Below, in pieces: positions 24,223 through 33,755 of a stretch of DNA of 64,000 bases. Location: contig NZ_JAHLDM010000001.1 of the NCBI RefSeq assembly GCF_018861295.1, positions 310,001 through 374,000 on the forward strand, written 5' to 3'. The notes under the pieces are model-generated. The model did not search any database. It was not told the DNA's origin and worked only from the letters and a program-made list of their open reading frames with translations. Both the position numbers and the translations under genes were made by a program. The DNA is from Clostridium_AD estertheticum_D. Lineage in GTDB: Bacteria > Bacillota > Clostridia > Clostridiales > Clostridiaceae. Numbering within the stretch: the stretch's first letter is position 1; each line of letters starts with the position of its first letter.

Positions 24223-25965
24223 ATGGAAATTTTTAATCCGCAAAATATTAAACTTACAAAATATTTATTTTATACAGGTAAAGGTGGCGTAGGAAAAACT
24301 TCAACAGCTTGTGCTACGGCAGTTAATCTTGCTGATAGAGGAAAAAAAGTGCTCCTTATAAGTACCGACCCTGCATCAAATTTGCAGGATGTTTTTAATA
24401 CAGAACTTACAAATAAGGGTGTTCCAATTAAGGAAGTACCAAATCTTATTGTTGCTAACCTTGACCCAATTAAAGCCGCCGCTGAGCATAGAGAAAGTGT
24501 AATTGCACCTTATCGTGGCAAATTACCTGATGTTGTTCTTAAAAATATGGAAGAACAGCTTTCTGGTTCATGTACTGTTGAAATTGCAGCATTCAATGAA
24601 TTTTCAAAATTTATAACAGATGAAAAACTCCAAAAGGATTATGATCATATTATTTTTGATACTGCACCAACTGGTCATACACTTAGAATGCTTCAATTAC
24701 CCTCAGCATGGAGTAGCTTTATTAGTGAAAGTACACATGGCGCCTCATGTTTAGGTCAGCTTTCAGGACTTGAGAGTAAAAAAGAAATATATAAAAAGGC
24801 AGTAGAAACCTTAGCAAATGGAGATTTAACAACACTTGTGCTTATTTCTAGGCCGGAGATTACACCACTTAAAGAAGCAGAAAGAGCATCAAAAGAATTA
24901 TCTGAAATTGGTGTAAATAATCAAACAATGATAATAAATGGTGTAATGAGTTCTTTTGATGATAGTGTATCTGAAAGTCTATATAAAAAACAACAAAAAT
25001 CTTTAGGTGAAATGCCAGAGGGTCTAAAAAAAATTAAGACCTACATGGTACCACTAAGAGCTTACAATATAACAGGTATGGATAATGTGAGGGCACTTCT
25101 TACCAAGGATAATTATAGTGTACGTCGTGAGAAAATAAATGCAAAAACCATTCCAACGCTAAAAGATGTTATTGAAGATTTATGCAAAGGCAATAAAAAA
25201 GTAATATTTACTATGGGTAAAGGTGGTGTAGGTAAAACTACAATTGCAGCAGCTATTGCACTCGGATTATCAGCAAAGGGAAAAAAGGTACACCTTACTA
25301 CAACTGATCCTGCAGCTCATCTTAAATATGTTATTAAAGAAAACAGTAATATCACTATGAGTCACATTGATGAGCACGCTGAGCTTAAAAAGTATCAAGA
25401 TGAGGTCCTTTCAAAAGCTAGAGAAACTATGGCATCCGAAGATATTGCATATGTTGAGGAGGATCTTAGATCTCCATGTACTCAGGAAATTGCAGTATTT
25501 AGAGCATTTGCCGAAATAGTTGATAAAGCAGAGGATCAAATTGTTGTTATAGATACGGCTCCAACAGGGCATACTTTATTGTTACTTGATTCAACTCAAA
25601 GTTATAACCAAGAAATTAAACGCTCACAAGGGGATATACCTGGATCTGTTAAAAAATTATTACCAAGACTCAAAAATGCAGATGAAACTGAAGTTATAAT
25701 AGTGACTCTTGCTGAAGCTACACCAGTATATGAAGCCATGCGTTTAGATGAAGATTTAAAACGTGCAACTATTTCAACTAAATGGTGGGTTATTAATTCA
25801 TCGTTATACAAGACAGGTTCAACCAATAAGTTACTAGCTGCAAAAGCAAGTAATGAAATTGAATGGATTAACAAAGTTGATGCACATGCAGAGGGTAAAT
25901 TTGCAGTTATTCCTTGGAGCCCTGATGAGATTAAGGGTGATAAGTTAAATGAATTATTAGAATAA
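24223..25965 (+). CDS. arsA: Arsenite-translocating ATPase ArsA
   Basis: About 580 aa in two homologous halves. A1 P-loop 'GKGGVGKTSTACATA' (about residue 20) and A2 P-loop 'GKGGVGKTTIAAAIA' (about residue 335), each followed by 'DTAPTGHTLR/L'. The metalloid-site cysteines are in 'SGSCTVEIAAF' and 'RSPCTQEIAVF'. It energises arsenite export in complex with the membrane carrier. ATG 24223 is 11 nt after GGAGG; the GTG at 24211 overlaps it. It is followed by an Acr3 carrier, not ArsB, a less common but known pairing. Confidence 0.95.
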   Translation: MEIFNPQNIKLTKYLFYTGKGGVGKTSTACATAVNLADRGKKVLLISTDPASNLQDVFNTELTNKGVPIKEVPNLIVANLDPIKAAAEHRESVIAPYRGKLPDVVLKNMEEQLSGSCTVEIAAFNEFSKFITDEKLQKDYDHIIFDTAPTGHTLRMLQLPSAWSSFISESTHGASCLGQLSGLESKKEIYKKAVETLANGDLTTLVLISRPEITPLKEAERASKELSEIGVNNQTMIINGVMSSFDDSVSESLYKKQQKSLGEMPEGLKKIKTYMVPLRAYNITGMDNVRALLTKDNYSVRREKINAKTIPTLKDVIEDLCKGNKKVIFTMGKGGVGKTTIAAAIALGLSAKGKKVHLTTTDPAAHLKYVIKENSNITMSHIDEHAELKKYQDEVLSKARETMASEDIAYVEEDLRSPCTQEIAVFRAFAEIVDKAEDQIVVIDTAPTGHTLLLLDSTQSYNQEIKRSQGDIPGSVKKLLPRLKNADETEVIIVTLAEATPVYEAMRLDEDLKRATISTKWWVINSSLYKTGSTNKLLAAKASNEIEWINKVDAHAEGKFAVIPWSPDEIKGDKLNELLE

Positions 25966-25979
25966 AAGGGGGATTTAAT

Positions 25980-27029
25980 ATGGATACAAGACCAAGACTA
26001 TCATTACTTGATAGGTTCTTAACCTTATGGATATTCCTTGCAATGGCAGTGGGTATTTTATTAGGCTGGGCAGTACCGGGAGCATCAGTTGTTTTATCAA
26101 AACTATCAGTGGGTAATACATCAATACCTATAGCAATTGGACTAATAGTAATGTTATATCCGCCACTTGCAAAGGTTAATTACAAACAACTTGGAAAGGT
26201 ATTTAAAAATCCAAAAGTTTTAAGTTTATCTTTAGTACAAAACTGGATTATTGGACCAATATTAATGTTTATACTTGCAATAGTCTTTTTAAGGTCAGAT
26301 CCAGGTTTGATGACAGGACTTATATTAATAGGTGTTGCAAGGTGTATTGCTATGGTAATAGTCTGGAACCATTTAGCAGGTGGAGATAGTGAATATGCTG
26401 CAGCACTCGTAGCTTTTAATTCAATATTTCAAATAATATTCTATTCAGTATTTGCATATGTTTTTGTAACGGTATTACCACCGTTATTTGGACTTACTGG
26501 GTATAAAGTTAATATTTCAATGGGAGCGGTAGCCTCATCAGTTGCAATTTATTTAGGAATTCCATTTGCGCTCGGATTCCTAACAAGGGCATTTTTAGAA
26601 CCTAAAATGGGAACTGAGTGGTATACAAAGAAGTTTGTTCCAAAGATTAGTCCATTCGCTTTAATTGCATTGCTATTTACAATAGTAGTTATGTTTACTT
26701 ATAAAGGACAATATATAGTTGAACTTCCTTTAGACGTAATTAAAGTAGCTATTCCACTCCTAATTTACTTTGTTATTATGTTTTCAGTGTCATTCTATAT
26801 TAGTTATAAATCTGGAATTGATTATAAAAGAACAGTAACACTCGCTTTTACAGCTGCAAGTAATAATTTTGAGCTTGCTATCGCAGTTGCAGTAGCCGTA
26901 TTTGGAATACAATCCAAGGAAGCTTTTGCAGCAGTTATTGGACCACTCGTTGAGGTGCCGGTAATGATAGGTCTAGTTAATGTAGCATTACATTGGAAAA
27001 AGAAGTATTTTCCAAAAGAGAAAGCTTAA
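25980..27029 (+). CDS. acr3: Arsenite efflux carrier Acr3
   Basis: A 349-aa membrane protein with 10 helices. 'IGVARCIAMVIVWNHLAGGD' holds the conserved Cys of Acr3 needed for arsenite export, and 'LAFTAASNNFELAIAVAVA' is the second signature. It lies 14 bp after arsA with SD AAGGGGG. It probably works with ArsA as an ATP-driven pump, and alone through the proton gradient. Confidence 0.95.
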   Translation: MDTRPRLSLLDRFLTLWIFLAMAVGILLGWAVPGASVVLSKLSVGNTSIPIAIGLIVMLYPPLAKVNYKQLGKVFKNPKVLSLSLVQNWIIGPILMFILAIVFLRSDPGLMTGLILIGVARCIAMVIVWNHLAGGDSEYAAALVAFNSIFQIIFYSVFAYVFVTVLPPLFGLTGYKVNISMGAVASSVAIYLGIPFALGFLTRAFLEPKMGTEWYTKKFVPKISPFALIALLFTIVVMFTYKGQYIVELPLDVIKVAIPLLIYFVIMFSVSFYISYKSGIDYKRTVTLAFTAASNNFELAIAVAVAVFGIQSKEAFAAVIGPLVEVPVMIGLVNVALHWKKKYFPKEKA

Positions 27030-27129
27030 TTTTAGTATATTAACCAAATGAATTTATCTTCCCTCAGGCTAATTAAAATAGCTTTGAGGGGAATTATAAA
27101 TTACTATATATATGAAGGAGAATTATATT

Positions 27130-27558
27130 ATGAAAACAAAGGTAGCATTTATTTGTGTTCACAATTCTTGTAGATCTCAAATGGCAGAGGCTCTTGGAAA
27201 AAAGTTTGGGTCATCTGTGTTTGAATCATATTCTGCAGGAACTGAGACTAAACCTCAAATTAATCAAGATGCAGTTAGAATAATAAATGATTTATATAAA
27301 GTAGACATGAATGAGACTCATTCTTCAAAATTAATTGATGATATACCAGAGGCCGATATTGTAATAAAAATGGGTTGTAATGTAGTTTGCCCAATTGTGG
27401 CACATAGGCACGAGGAAGATTGGGGACTCGCCGACCCTACTGGAAAATCTGACGAGGAATTCATAAAAATAGCTAAGAAAATTGAAGAGAAAGTTAAGGA
27501 TTTAAAGAAAAGAATAGAAAACAATGAAATTAATTTAGATGCTGAAATGTCGTTATAG
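27130..27558 (+). CDS. arsC: Arsenate reductase, thioredoxin-linked (LMW-PTP fold)
   Basis: 142 aa. The P-loop 'CVHNSCRSQMAEALG' is the LMW-phosphatase-type active site. The resolving cysteines appear in 'KMGCNVVCP', placing it with thioredoxin-coupled ArsC of S. aureus type, followed by the 'GLADPTGKSDEEF' Asp. It reduces arsenate to arsenite for Acr3/ArsA export. ATG 27130 fits SD GAAGGAG; an ATG at 27112 precedes it without SD. Last gene of the operon; hairpin terminator next. Confidence 0.93.
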   Translation: MKTKVAFICVHNSCRSQMAEALGKKFGSSVFESYSAGTETKPQINQDAVRIINDLYKVDMNETHSSKLIDDIPEADIVIKMGCNVVCPIVAHRHEEDWGLADPTGKSDEEFIKIAKKIEEKVKDLKKRIENNEINLDAEMSL

Positions 27559-27588
27559 TAATTTATAAATAAAATGGTAATTCACAAA

Positions 27589-27623
27589 TAACATCGGTTT
27601 AATGTCGGTGTTATTTTTTTTGT
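27589..27623 (+). terminator. Terminator of ars operon
   Basis: ATAACATCG-GTTTAATGT-CGGTGTTAT with one G-T pair, followed by TTTTTTTTG. Confidence 0.8.
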
Positions 27624-27770
27624 TGTTTTAGAAGATTAAAGAAAAATTAATATGTTTGTTATAGAAAAATATAGGATTAGTTTAACGACATTTTAGAAGG
27701 AAAGTTTCCCATTTATATAAGTGAGAGTTACATACTTTAATAAATAGAAAACTTCAGTTAGAGTATAAAT

Positions 27771-27818
27771 CTCCTTCTGAAGTCGTTAATATTGCAGCTC
27801 CGCAGGAGATGATTTAAC
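27771..27818 (+). repeat. Dispersed hairpin element, copy R1 (short form)
   Basis: CTCCTTCTGAAGTCGTTAAT followed by a shortened middle and GCAGGAGATGATTTAAC. It shares both conserved ends with copies at 47857 and 59119 but lacks the variable inner hairpin. The rest of the 27624-27987 intergenic stretch shows no gene. The NUDIX gene starts 170 bp downstream. Confidence 0.75.
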
Positions 27819-27987
27819 TTATTATACAAATTAAGAAGGAAATAATTGAAGGGTGTAGAAAATGTGTTATTAGAATATTATATGTATTGCAATAATACGA
27901 TACATACAAAATTGTAAAATAATGCTGCGTATGAATTATTTATAAACAACTCGATAAATCATAATTTGAAAGGTAGATGAAACATTA

Positions 27988-28488
27988 ATGGTAGAACATT
28001 TTGCAAGACCAGCAGTTAGTGTAATTTTAAAAAAACACGTAAATAAAAAGGACTTTATTTTAATACAAGAGCGACAAAAAGCAGATGGTGGGAAAGAAAA
28101 TGGTATGTTAGAAATACCTGGTGGTAAAATTAGAGAATATGAAAATATATTTAGTGCATTACGTCGTGAAGTGAAAGAGGAAACTGGAATGAATGTAACA
28201 ATTATACACGGCGAAGATGAGGTTATTGAAACAATTGTAAATGGTAATAAAACAATTAGTTTTACACCGTTTTGTACTACTCAAAACCTATCAGGTGCTT
28301 ATTCTCTTATAGTCAATGTATTTATATGTGAAGCCGATGGAGAGTTATTAGTTGAAACAAATGAAACCCAAAATTTAAGATGGGTAAATATTGAAGAATT
28401 AGAAAACATGGTAAATGATAACGCGGACCAATTTTTTCTTATGGATGTTACTGCATTAAAAAAATATTTTAGCATATATACAAATTAA
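27988..28488 (+). CDS. NUDIX hydrolase
   Basis: A 166-aa NUDIX protein; the box 'GGKIREYENIFSALRREVKEETGM' is present in standard form near residue 48, with the catalytic REVKEE. The rest ('PFCTTQNLSGAYSLIVNVF', 'ETQNLRWVNIEELENM') is typical of 8-oxo-dGTP/ADP-ribose pyrophosphatase-like members. The substrate is not predictable. SD AAAGGTAG before ATG 27988. Monocistronic. Confidence 0.9.
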   Translation: MVEHFARPAVSVILKKHVNKKDFILIQERQKADGGKENGMLEIPGGKIREYENIFSALRREVKEETGMNVTIIHGEDEVIETIVNGNKTISFTPFCTTQNLSGAYSLIVNVFICEADGELLVETNETQNLRWVNIEELENMVNDNADQFFLMDVTALKKYFSIYTN

Positions 28489-28649
28489 CAAGAAATTTAT
28501 GGTATATGATGACTATTTTGTAGATAAAAGAAATAAGTAAACTTGAATAATTCATATATTAAAAGTTAATACTTCTAAATAAGGTGCATAAAAATAGTCG
28601 AGGATATGGATTTGCTATTTGTTTAGATGCACCTAAGGTGGGGGTAAGT

Positions 28650-30248
28650 ATGAAAAAAATGTTATGTGTAATTTTAATCTTTATGATAATGTTTACTAGT
28701 GGATGTGTTCAAAAAAAAGTGACAACTTCTATATCTAGAAAATATATAGTTTACAACTTAGGAGAATTACCATCAGATTTGTTAATGGTAGATAATGATA
28801 ATATTCGGGAAAAAGACTTGTTATTAGTTTTATTTGAAGGATTAGTAAGAGAGGATAAAGATGGCAAAATAGTGCCTGGAATGGCAGAAAAATATGAGAT
28901 TTCAAAAGATAAAATAGGTTATACATTTAAATTAAGAAAGGATCTCCATTACAGTGATGGGACAGATATAAAAGCTACAGATTTTGTAAGATTTTTTCAT
29001 GATATTTTGTTGGAAAAAGGAAACAATTTTTCAGAGCAACTATATTGTATATTTGGAGCTAAAGATTTTAGTATGGGAAAAGTAGCGTTTGATAAAGTTG
29101 GTATAGTAGCATCAAAGGATAAGTTAAGTCTAGAGATAAGGTTAAATAGCCCAAAGGATAACTTTATTAATATCCTTAGTAATCCAGTTTTTACTTTAAG
29201 AGATGATAGTACGAATATGAAAAATTGGAAAGACAACTATAAGCAAATTGAGTATAGCGGTCCATTTATTATAAAAAATATAAATAAAGATGGTGAAATA
29301 ACATTACTAAAAAATCAAAAGTATTGGAGGGCAAATAAAATTGTTAGCAGTGAAATGTTGTTTACGTCAGTAATCGGAGATGAGAAAGCACTTGCTAACT
29401 TTGAAACTAATGGAGATAGTGCAAACTCAAAAATTGATGTCTTTGTAAGCCCACCAATAAGTGAAATAAGTACTCTCAGTGATGAAAAGAAAACTGAAGT
29501 TAAACCTACACAAAGTAGGTATTATATAAATTTTAATTTAAAAGATAAAGGACTAGTAGACCAAAACTTTAGAAATGCAATAAATGAAATAATAAATAGA
29601 AAATTAATAATAGAAACTTTATCAGAAGACTTGGCGGTTCCGACAATGAACTATACCCCTTATACTAGTCTTAATGATAATAGTGATAAATTAATTTTTG
29701 ATAAATCTCGAAATAAAATTAAAGGCCAAGAATTTTTAAAAAATAGTACTTATGATAAAAAACAAAAATTAGTTATGGTGTATGAAAATAAGAATTTTGA
29801 TAGTAAGATAAGTGGAGAAATAGCTAAAAGTATCAAAAAATATTTAAATATAGATGTAGTTTGTACTGGTTATAAAAAAGAAGAACTTAAAAAAGTAGTA
29901 AATTATGGGAATTACAACATAGTATTTACAGGAAATGATGAAGAATATGGAGACGGTTATAAGTTCTTTTCTAAGTGGACAGCTAATTCAAAAGATAATA
30001 TATATGGATATAAGAATGCAAATTATGATAAAACTATAAACAAAGCATTGATGGAAAACAATAATAATAAAAAAATAACAATTTATAATCAGGCACAAAA
30101 GATACTCGAAAAAGAGTTACCATGTATACCTGTGTATATAGCAAATACAGTGATATGTAAAAAAGAAAACATTAAAGATATCTACACAACTAAAGGTGGA
30201 AATCTAAAATTCGATTATGCTTATAAGGATAATGATGCTACAAAATAA
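28650..30248 (+). CDS. Peptide/solute-binding lipoprotein (SBP family 5)
   Basis: A 532-aa extracellular solute-binding protein of the OppA/DppA family: lipoprotein signal with lipobox 'FTSGC', 'LLVLFEGLVREDKDGKIVPGMAEKYEI' and 'FKLRKDLHYSDGTDIKATDFV' are family motifs. The frame extends upstream to 28584, but ATG 28650 after GTGGGGGT starts the signal peptide. No permease or ATPase genes adjoin it, so it is an orphan binding protein that either uses a remote transporter or is a sensor. Confidence 0.88.
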   Translation: MKKMLCVILIFMIMFTSGCVQKKVTTSISRKYIVYNLGELPSDLLMVDNDNIREKDLLLVLFEGLVREDKDGKIVPGMAEKYEISKDKIGYTFKLRKDLHYSDGTDIKATDFVRFFHDILLEKGNNFSEQLYCIFGAKDFSMGKVAFDKVGIVASKDKLSLEIRLNSPKDNFINILSNPVFTLRDDSTNMKNWKDNYKQIEYSGPFIIKNINKDGEITLLKNQKYWRANKIVSSEMLFTSVIGDEKALANFETNGDSANSKIDVFVSPPISEISTLSDEKKTEVKPTQSRYYINFNLKDKGLVDQNFRNAINEIINRKLIIETLSEDLAVPTMNYTPYTSLNDNSDKLIFDKSRNKIKGQEFLKNSTYDKKQKLVMVYENKNFDSKISGEIAKSIKKYLNIDVVCTGYKKEELKKVVNYGNYNIVFTGNDEEYGDGYKFFSKWTANSKDNIYGYKNANYDKTINKALMENNNNKKITIYNQAQKILEKELPCIPVYIANTVICKKENIKDIYTTKGGNLKFDYAYKDNDATK

Positions 30249-30350
30249 TATATAATAATTTTTAAAAGCTTAACCTAAATGTATTAATCATAAATTTTAG
30301 AACTTTTTTATACTCTGGTTTTAGATAACTAAGATTTTTTCTCGGATTAT

Positions 30351-30548
30351 GCTAACAAAAGTATATATTGCGTAAAATGCATTTGAACAAACCTTAGTAA
30401 TTCTTAATTTATTTAATTTGCAGTTGCGTAAGAAAGCCGCATGTTTGAGCAGAGCGAGTTTGCGGTTTTTAGCAGATGCAAATTAAATGAATTTTAGAAT
30501 TACAAGGTGAAGTGAAAGCATTCCAGCAATATATACTTTTGTTATAGC
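30351..30548 (+). mobile_element. MITE-like foldback element, copy 1
   Basis: About 198 bp bounded by GCTAACAAAAGTATATATTGC and its inverted form GCAATATATACTTTTGTTATAGC. The two halves are imperfect inverted repeats around about 30443, so the RNA or ssDNA would fold into one long hairpin. The arms may extend to about 30335 and 30562 (TTTTTTCTCGGATTAT / GTAATATAAGAAAAA). It encodes nothing recognisable. A second copy in opposite orientation is at 52389-52588. It fills most of the 30249-30575 intergenic space. Confidence 0.8.
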
Positions 30549-30575
30549 GTAATATAAGAAAAATTACTTATAGTA

Positions 30576-31949
30576 TCATTGATTATGAAAGAATATTGTT
30601 AAGAAAAAGATAAACATATTTTTGCTACTATCAAAAGATGATTTACTTTGTTTAAAGTTTTCTTTACGTTTGTTGTATACTATATTTTTGATAAATATTG
30701 ATGCTAATTCATTATTTTCAGGTGTTGGAGCCTCTGGCGCTCTGAAATTATCGTCTTGAATCAGATCTTCAGACTTAAGCGAGAAATTTCTGTAATGTTC
30801 TGAATCATCCAGTGATGGAGAATCAGGCCAACTTAAGACTATGCCAGAGTCCAAAATTTGGTGTTTGAAAATATCTTGAAGCATGTTTGAGTTATCATCT
30901 ATAGTATTAGAATCAGAATATAACATTAAGCTATAAATGTAGAGCATGATTTCATCAGAGGTAAAAGTTACTTGTTTTTCGGAGCTTTCTTTTAGTAATA
31001 TACCCTTTTCACTATCATATAATTTTGTGAGCTTTTCATATAAGTCATCACTAGTATCTTTAAATTTATGAATGTAAGTACTATTATACATAAGTGTACA
31101 ATTTATAAAAAGCATACAGGAGTAATCTAATTTAGCATTAATAATTAAAGAGGGTTTAGTATTATATTGATCGATAAGTAAATCAAGAAAATCTATTAGT
31201 AAATTTTCGCATTTTTCAAGGCCGGAGTACTTGTAAAAAATGTTTAGGGCTAAGCATATCTTGTTGAGTTCTTCAAATGAAACATTGTAAATTTCTTGTT
31301 TATACAAAGTGAACATATCAAGGATGTCTAAAGCAAATTTTTCATATTCTTGTTCATCATTGTCAAAAGAATAGTATTTGTAGTAAGCAGCCATCATAAA
31401 AGCTTGATCAGAAAACTTGAATTTGGTGTTTTTATCTTCAAAAGTGAATTCTTCCTGCATAGGATCTGTTATATCTTTTTTATCTACAAAAAGACCATCT
31501 TTATTTCGAAAATAAGAAGCATAGAATTCTAGTTGTTCTTTGCATAACTTAAGATAAAGTGAGCTTAATGCATATTTCGTATCATCTATTTTCTTAAAGC
31601 TACGATAATATTCTACGAGTTCTAATAATGATAAAGTCATGAATGCATTGCTGTTAATAGTTATTTCTTTTTTTACCTTACTTTCATTCCAGTTTAATGT
31701 TCCTTCTTTCATTTTTAGTTTAGCATCTGCTTTTTTGTAAACGCATAAAAGTGGAGAATTTAAATTAATTGTGTTAATATCAATCTTAGAAAAGGATTTA
31801 GATCTTAAATCTCGCGCTGGAATATATATACCACATTTGGAGTCAAAAACTATATCTTTTAATGATTCTTTTGATAAGTAGAAAAATTGATTTCTTATGT
31901 TATTTTTGTTCAATGTATTGACTCTTAAAAAAGGTCCTAGAAAATTCAT
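30576..31949 (-). CDS. Conserved-looking orphan protein, all-helical
   Basis: A 457-aa soluble protein with no signal peptide. An N-terminal beta-rich section of about 75 aa ('GIYIPARDLRSKSFSKIDINT') is followed by some 300 residues of regularly spaced amphipathic helices, reminiscent of an alpha/alpha-toroid (six-hairpin) fold. The last 20 residues are hydrophobic-aromatic. No catalytic motif or family is recognised. SD GGTGGT is weak before ATG 31949. It is divergent from rdgB and ends 14 bp from the foldback element. Confidence 0.75.
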   Translation of the reverse strand: MNFLGPFLRVNTLNKNNIRNQFFYLSKESLKDIVFDSKCGIYIPARDLRSKSFSKIDINTINLNSPLLCVYKKADAKLKMKEGTLNWNESKVKKEITINSNAFMTLSLLELVEYYRSFKKIDDTKYALSSLYLKLCKEQLEFYASYFRNKDGLFVDKKDITDPMQEEFTFEDKNTKFKFSDQAFMMAAYYKYYSFDNDEQEYEKFALDILDMFTLYKQEIYNVSFEELNKICLALNIFYKYSGLEKCENLLIDFLDLLIDQYNTKPSLIINAKLDYSCMLFINCTLMYNSTYIHKFKDTSDDLYEKLTKLYDSEKGILLKESSEKQVTFTSDEIMLYIYSLMLYSDSNTIDDNSNMLQDIFKHQILDSGIVLSWPDSPSLDDSEHYRNFSLKSEDLIQDDNFRAPEAPTPENNELASIFIKNIVYNKRKENFKQSKSSFDSSKNMFIFFLTIFFHNQ

Positions 31950-32041
31950 TATATCACCACCATATATTAGTCCTTATATAGATAATATGATTACGTTTAG
32001 CAAAATGTGCTAGTTTTATCAAATTAGTAAGGAAAATTTGA

Positions 32042-32110
32042 ATGAAGGCTTCAAAATTAAATTGGGATGATTTAAAACAAATAATAGATAATAATAAAAG
32101 AGAACTATAG
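32042..32110 (+). other. Possible 22-aa leader ORF before rdgB
   Basis: ATG 32042 with TAAGGAAA 8-9 nt upstream, 22 codons ('MKASKLNWDDLKQIIDNNKREL'), 24 bp before rdgB. It could be a small protein, a translated leader or chance. Confidence 0.3.
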
Positions 32111-32134
32111 GTAATATAGATAAAGGGGATAAGT

Positions 32135-32731
32135 ATGAAGAAAATAATAATTGCCAGTAATAATGATCATAAAATTGGAGAGATAAAGGAAATTTTATCA
32201 GAGTTTGATTTTGAAATATTATCTCTAAAAGAAGCTAATATTAATATAGATGTAGACGAAACAGGAAGTACATTTATTGATAATGCATACATAAAGGCTA
32301 GTGAAATTTACAAGATAGCTGACGGGAACATGGTACTCGCGGATGACTCAGGGTTAGCTGTGGAATCATTAAATGGAGCACCGGGAGTTTTTTCAGCGAG
32401 GTTTGCGGGTGTTCATGGAGATACCAAAGCAAATAATAAAAAATTATTATATCTTTTAGATGGTGCAAGTGAGCAGGAGCGAAAGGCTAAATTTATTTGT
32501 GCAATGGTACTTATAGTTAATGTAGATAAAATAATAAAAGTGCAGGGTGAAGTGGATGGAGTAATCACATCTGAATTTATAGGTGATGAAGGGTTTGGGT
32601 ACGACCCATTATTTTATGTGGAAGAATACAAAAAAACATTTGCTCAGATGAATGCTGAGGTCAAAAATGCTATTAGTCATAGGGGAAGAGCATTAAATAA
32701 GTTAAAAACTGAACTTAAAGATTTAGTGTAG
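32135..32731 (+). CDS. rdgB: RdgB/HAM1 XTP/dITP diphosphatase
   Basis: A 198-aa non-canonical purine NTP pyrophosphatase: 'ASNNDHKIGEIKEIL' (substrate loop), 'LADDSGLAVESLNGAPGVFSARF', 'GFGYDPLFYVEEYKKTFAQM' and 'ISHRGRALNKL'. It removes ITP, dITP and XTP from the nucleotide pool. SD AAGGGG before ATG 32135; followed by the phosphodiesterase gene in the order usual for clostridia. Confidence 0.95.
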   Translation: MKKIIIASNNDHKIGEIKEILSEFDFEILSLKEANINIDVDETGSTFIDNAYIKASEIYKIADGNMVLADDSGLAVESLNGAPGVFSARFAGVHGDTKANNKKLLYLLDGASEQERKAKFICAMVLIVNVDKIIKVQGEVDGVITSEFIGDEGFGYDPLFYVEEYKKTFAQMNAEVKNAISHRGRALNKLKTELKDLV

Positions 32732-32802
32732 TAAATATAATTATTGGCAACCTAAAAAATATAAGTAAAAATTACGATTTATTAGTGAAGAGGTGATTCA
32801 AA

Positions 32803-33273
32803 ATGCACATAGGTGTTATAAGTGATACACATATGGTTATTAGTAGCATAGAGAGGCTAGAGAAGGAGATAAAGGGAGTAGATGTGTTAATTCACTTAGG
32901 CGATAATGTAGATGACATAGCTAATATAAAAAAGTATTATAAGGGTGAAATAATAAATGTAAAAGGAAATTGTGATTTTTCTGCAAGTGTACCAAGTGAT
33001 AGGTTTTTAGAAGTTGGTGGGAAAAAGATATTTTTAACACATGGACATAGATATGGTGTAAAAGAAAATTTATCTGGACTTAGGTATAAAGCTTTAGAAA
33101 CAGGGGCTGACATAGTTTTATATGGACACACACATATTGCAAAAATAGATTTTGAAGAAGGGATATGGTATATAAATCCTGGTAGTGCATCGCTTCCAAG
33201 AGATGGGGATAGGAGTTACGCTATTATAAGTATTAGTAAGGGAAATATAGAACCAAAGGTGATAAGATTTTAA
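32803..33273 (+). CDS. YfcE/MJ0936-type metallophosphoesterase
   Basis: 156 aa with all calcineurin-type metal motifs: 'ISDTH', 'HLGDNVDD', 'GNCDF', 'LTHGHRYG' and 'GHTHIAKI'. It is a phosphodiesterase of the YfcE family, often encoded after rdgB as here. The physiological substrate is unknown. SD AAGAGGTG before ATG 32803. Confidence 0.93.
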   Translation: MHIGVISDTHMVISSIERLEKEIKGVDVLIHLGDNVDDIANIKKYYKGEIINVKGNCDFSASVPSDRFLEVGGKKIFLTHGHRYGVKENLSGLRYKALETGADIVLYGHTHIAKIDFEEGIWYINPGSASLPRDGDRSYAIISISKGNIEPKVIRF

Positions 33274-33383
33274 TTTAATAATTTAGAAGGGTATTTACAT
33301 GTGAACTTAGTATGAAATGTAACATTTATTTGCATAATAAGACTGCGTTCTTATTTAAATATATAAAAGTTATAAAAAAGGTA

Positions 33384-33412
33384 TTGACGTATTAATATAT
33401 ATGGTGTAAAAT
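33384..33412 (+). promoter_or_regulatory. Promoter of tRNA array
   Basis: TTGACG (33384-33389), 17 nt, TAAAAT (33407-33412), about 95 bp before the first tRNA. It is the best sigma-A match in the 33274-33507 gap. Confidence 0.6.
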
Positions 33413-33507
33413 AATCCATGTCGTCGGAAAAATTCATTAAATAAAATGTATAAGACGAGAAAGTTAATTTAGAACATTAAATGATTTTATAGATATTTAA
33501 TGAATAT

Positions 33508-33583
33508 CGGGGTGTAGCGCAGCTGGGAGCGCGCGTGGTTTGGGACCATGAGGTCGCAGGTTCAATCCCTGTCACCCCGACCA
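33508..33583 (+). tRNA. tRNA-Pro (TGG)
   Basis: Cloverleaf with acceptor CGGGGTG/CACCCCG, anticodon loop TTTGGGA, encoded CCA. First of the array; identical in its body to 34393-34468. Confidence 0.95.
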
Positions 33584-33596
33584 TTTAAATTAATAA

Positions 33597-33670
33597 GCGG
33601 GTATAACTCAATGGTAGAGTGTTAGCCTTCCAAGCTAATTACGAGGGTTCGATTCCCTCTACCCGCTCCA
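33597..33670 (+). tRNA. tRNA-Gly (TCC)
   Basis: Acceptor GCGGGTA/TACCCGC, anticodon stem TTAGC/GCTAA with loop CTTCCAA, encoded CCA. Confidence 0.95.
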
Positions 33671-33675
33671 AATAT

Positions 33676-33752
<77 letters not shown>

Positions 33753-33755
33753 TAT

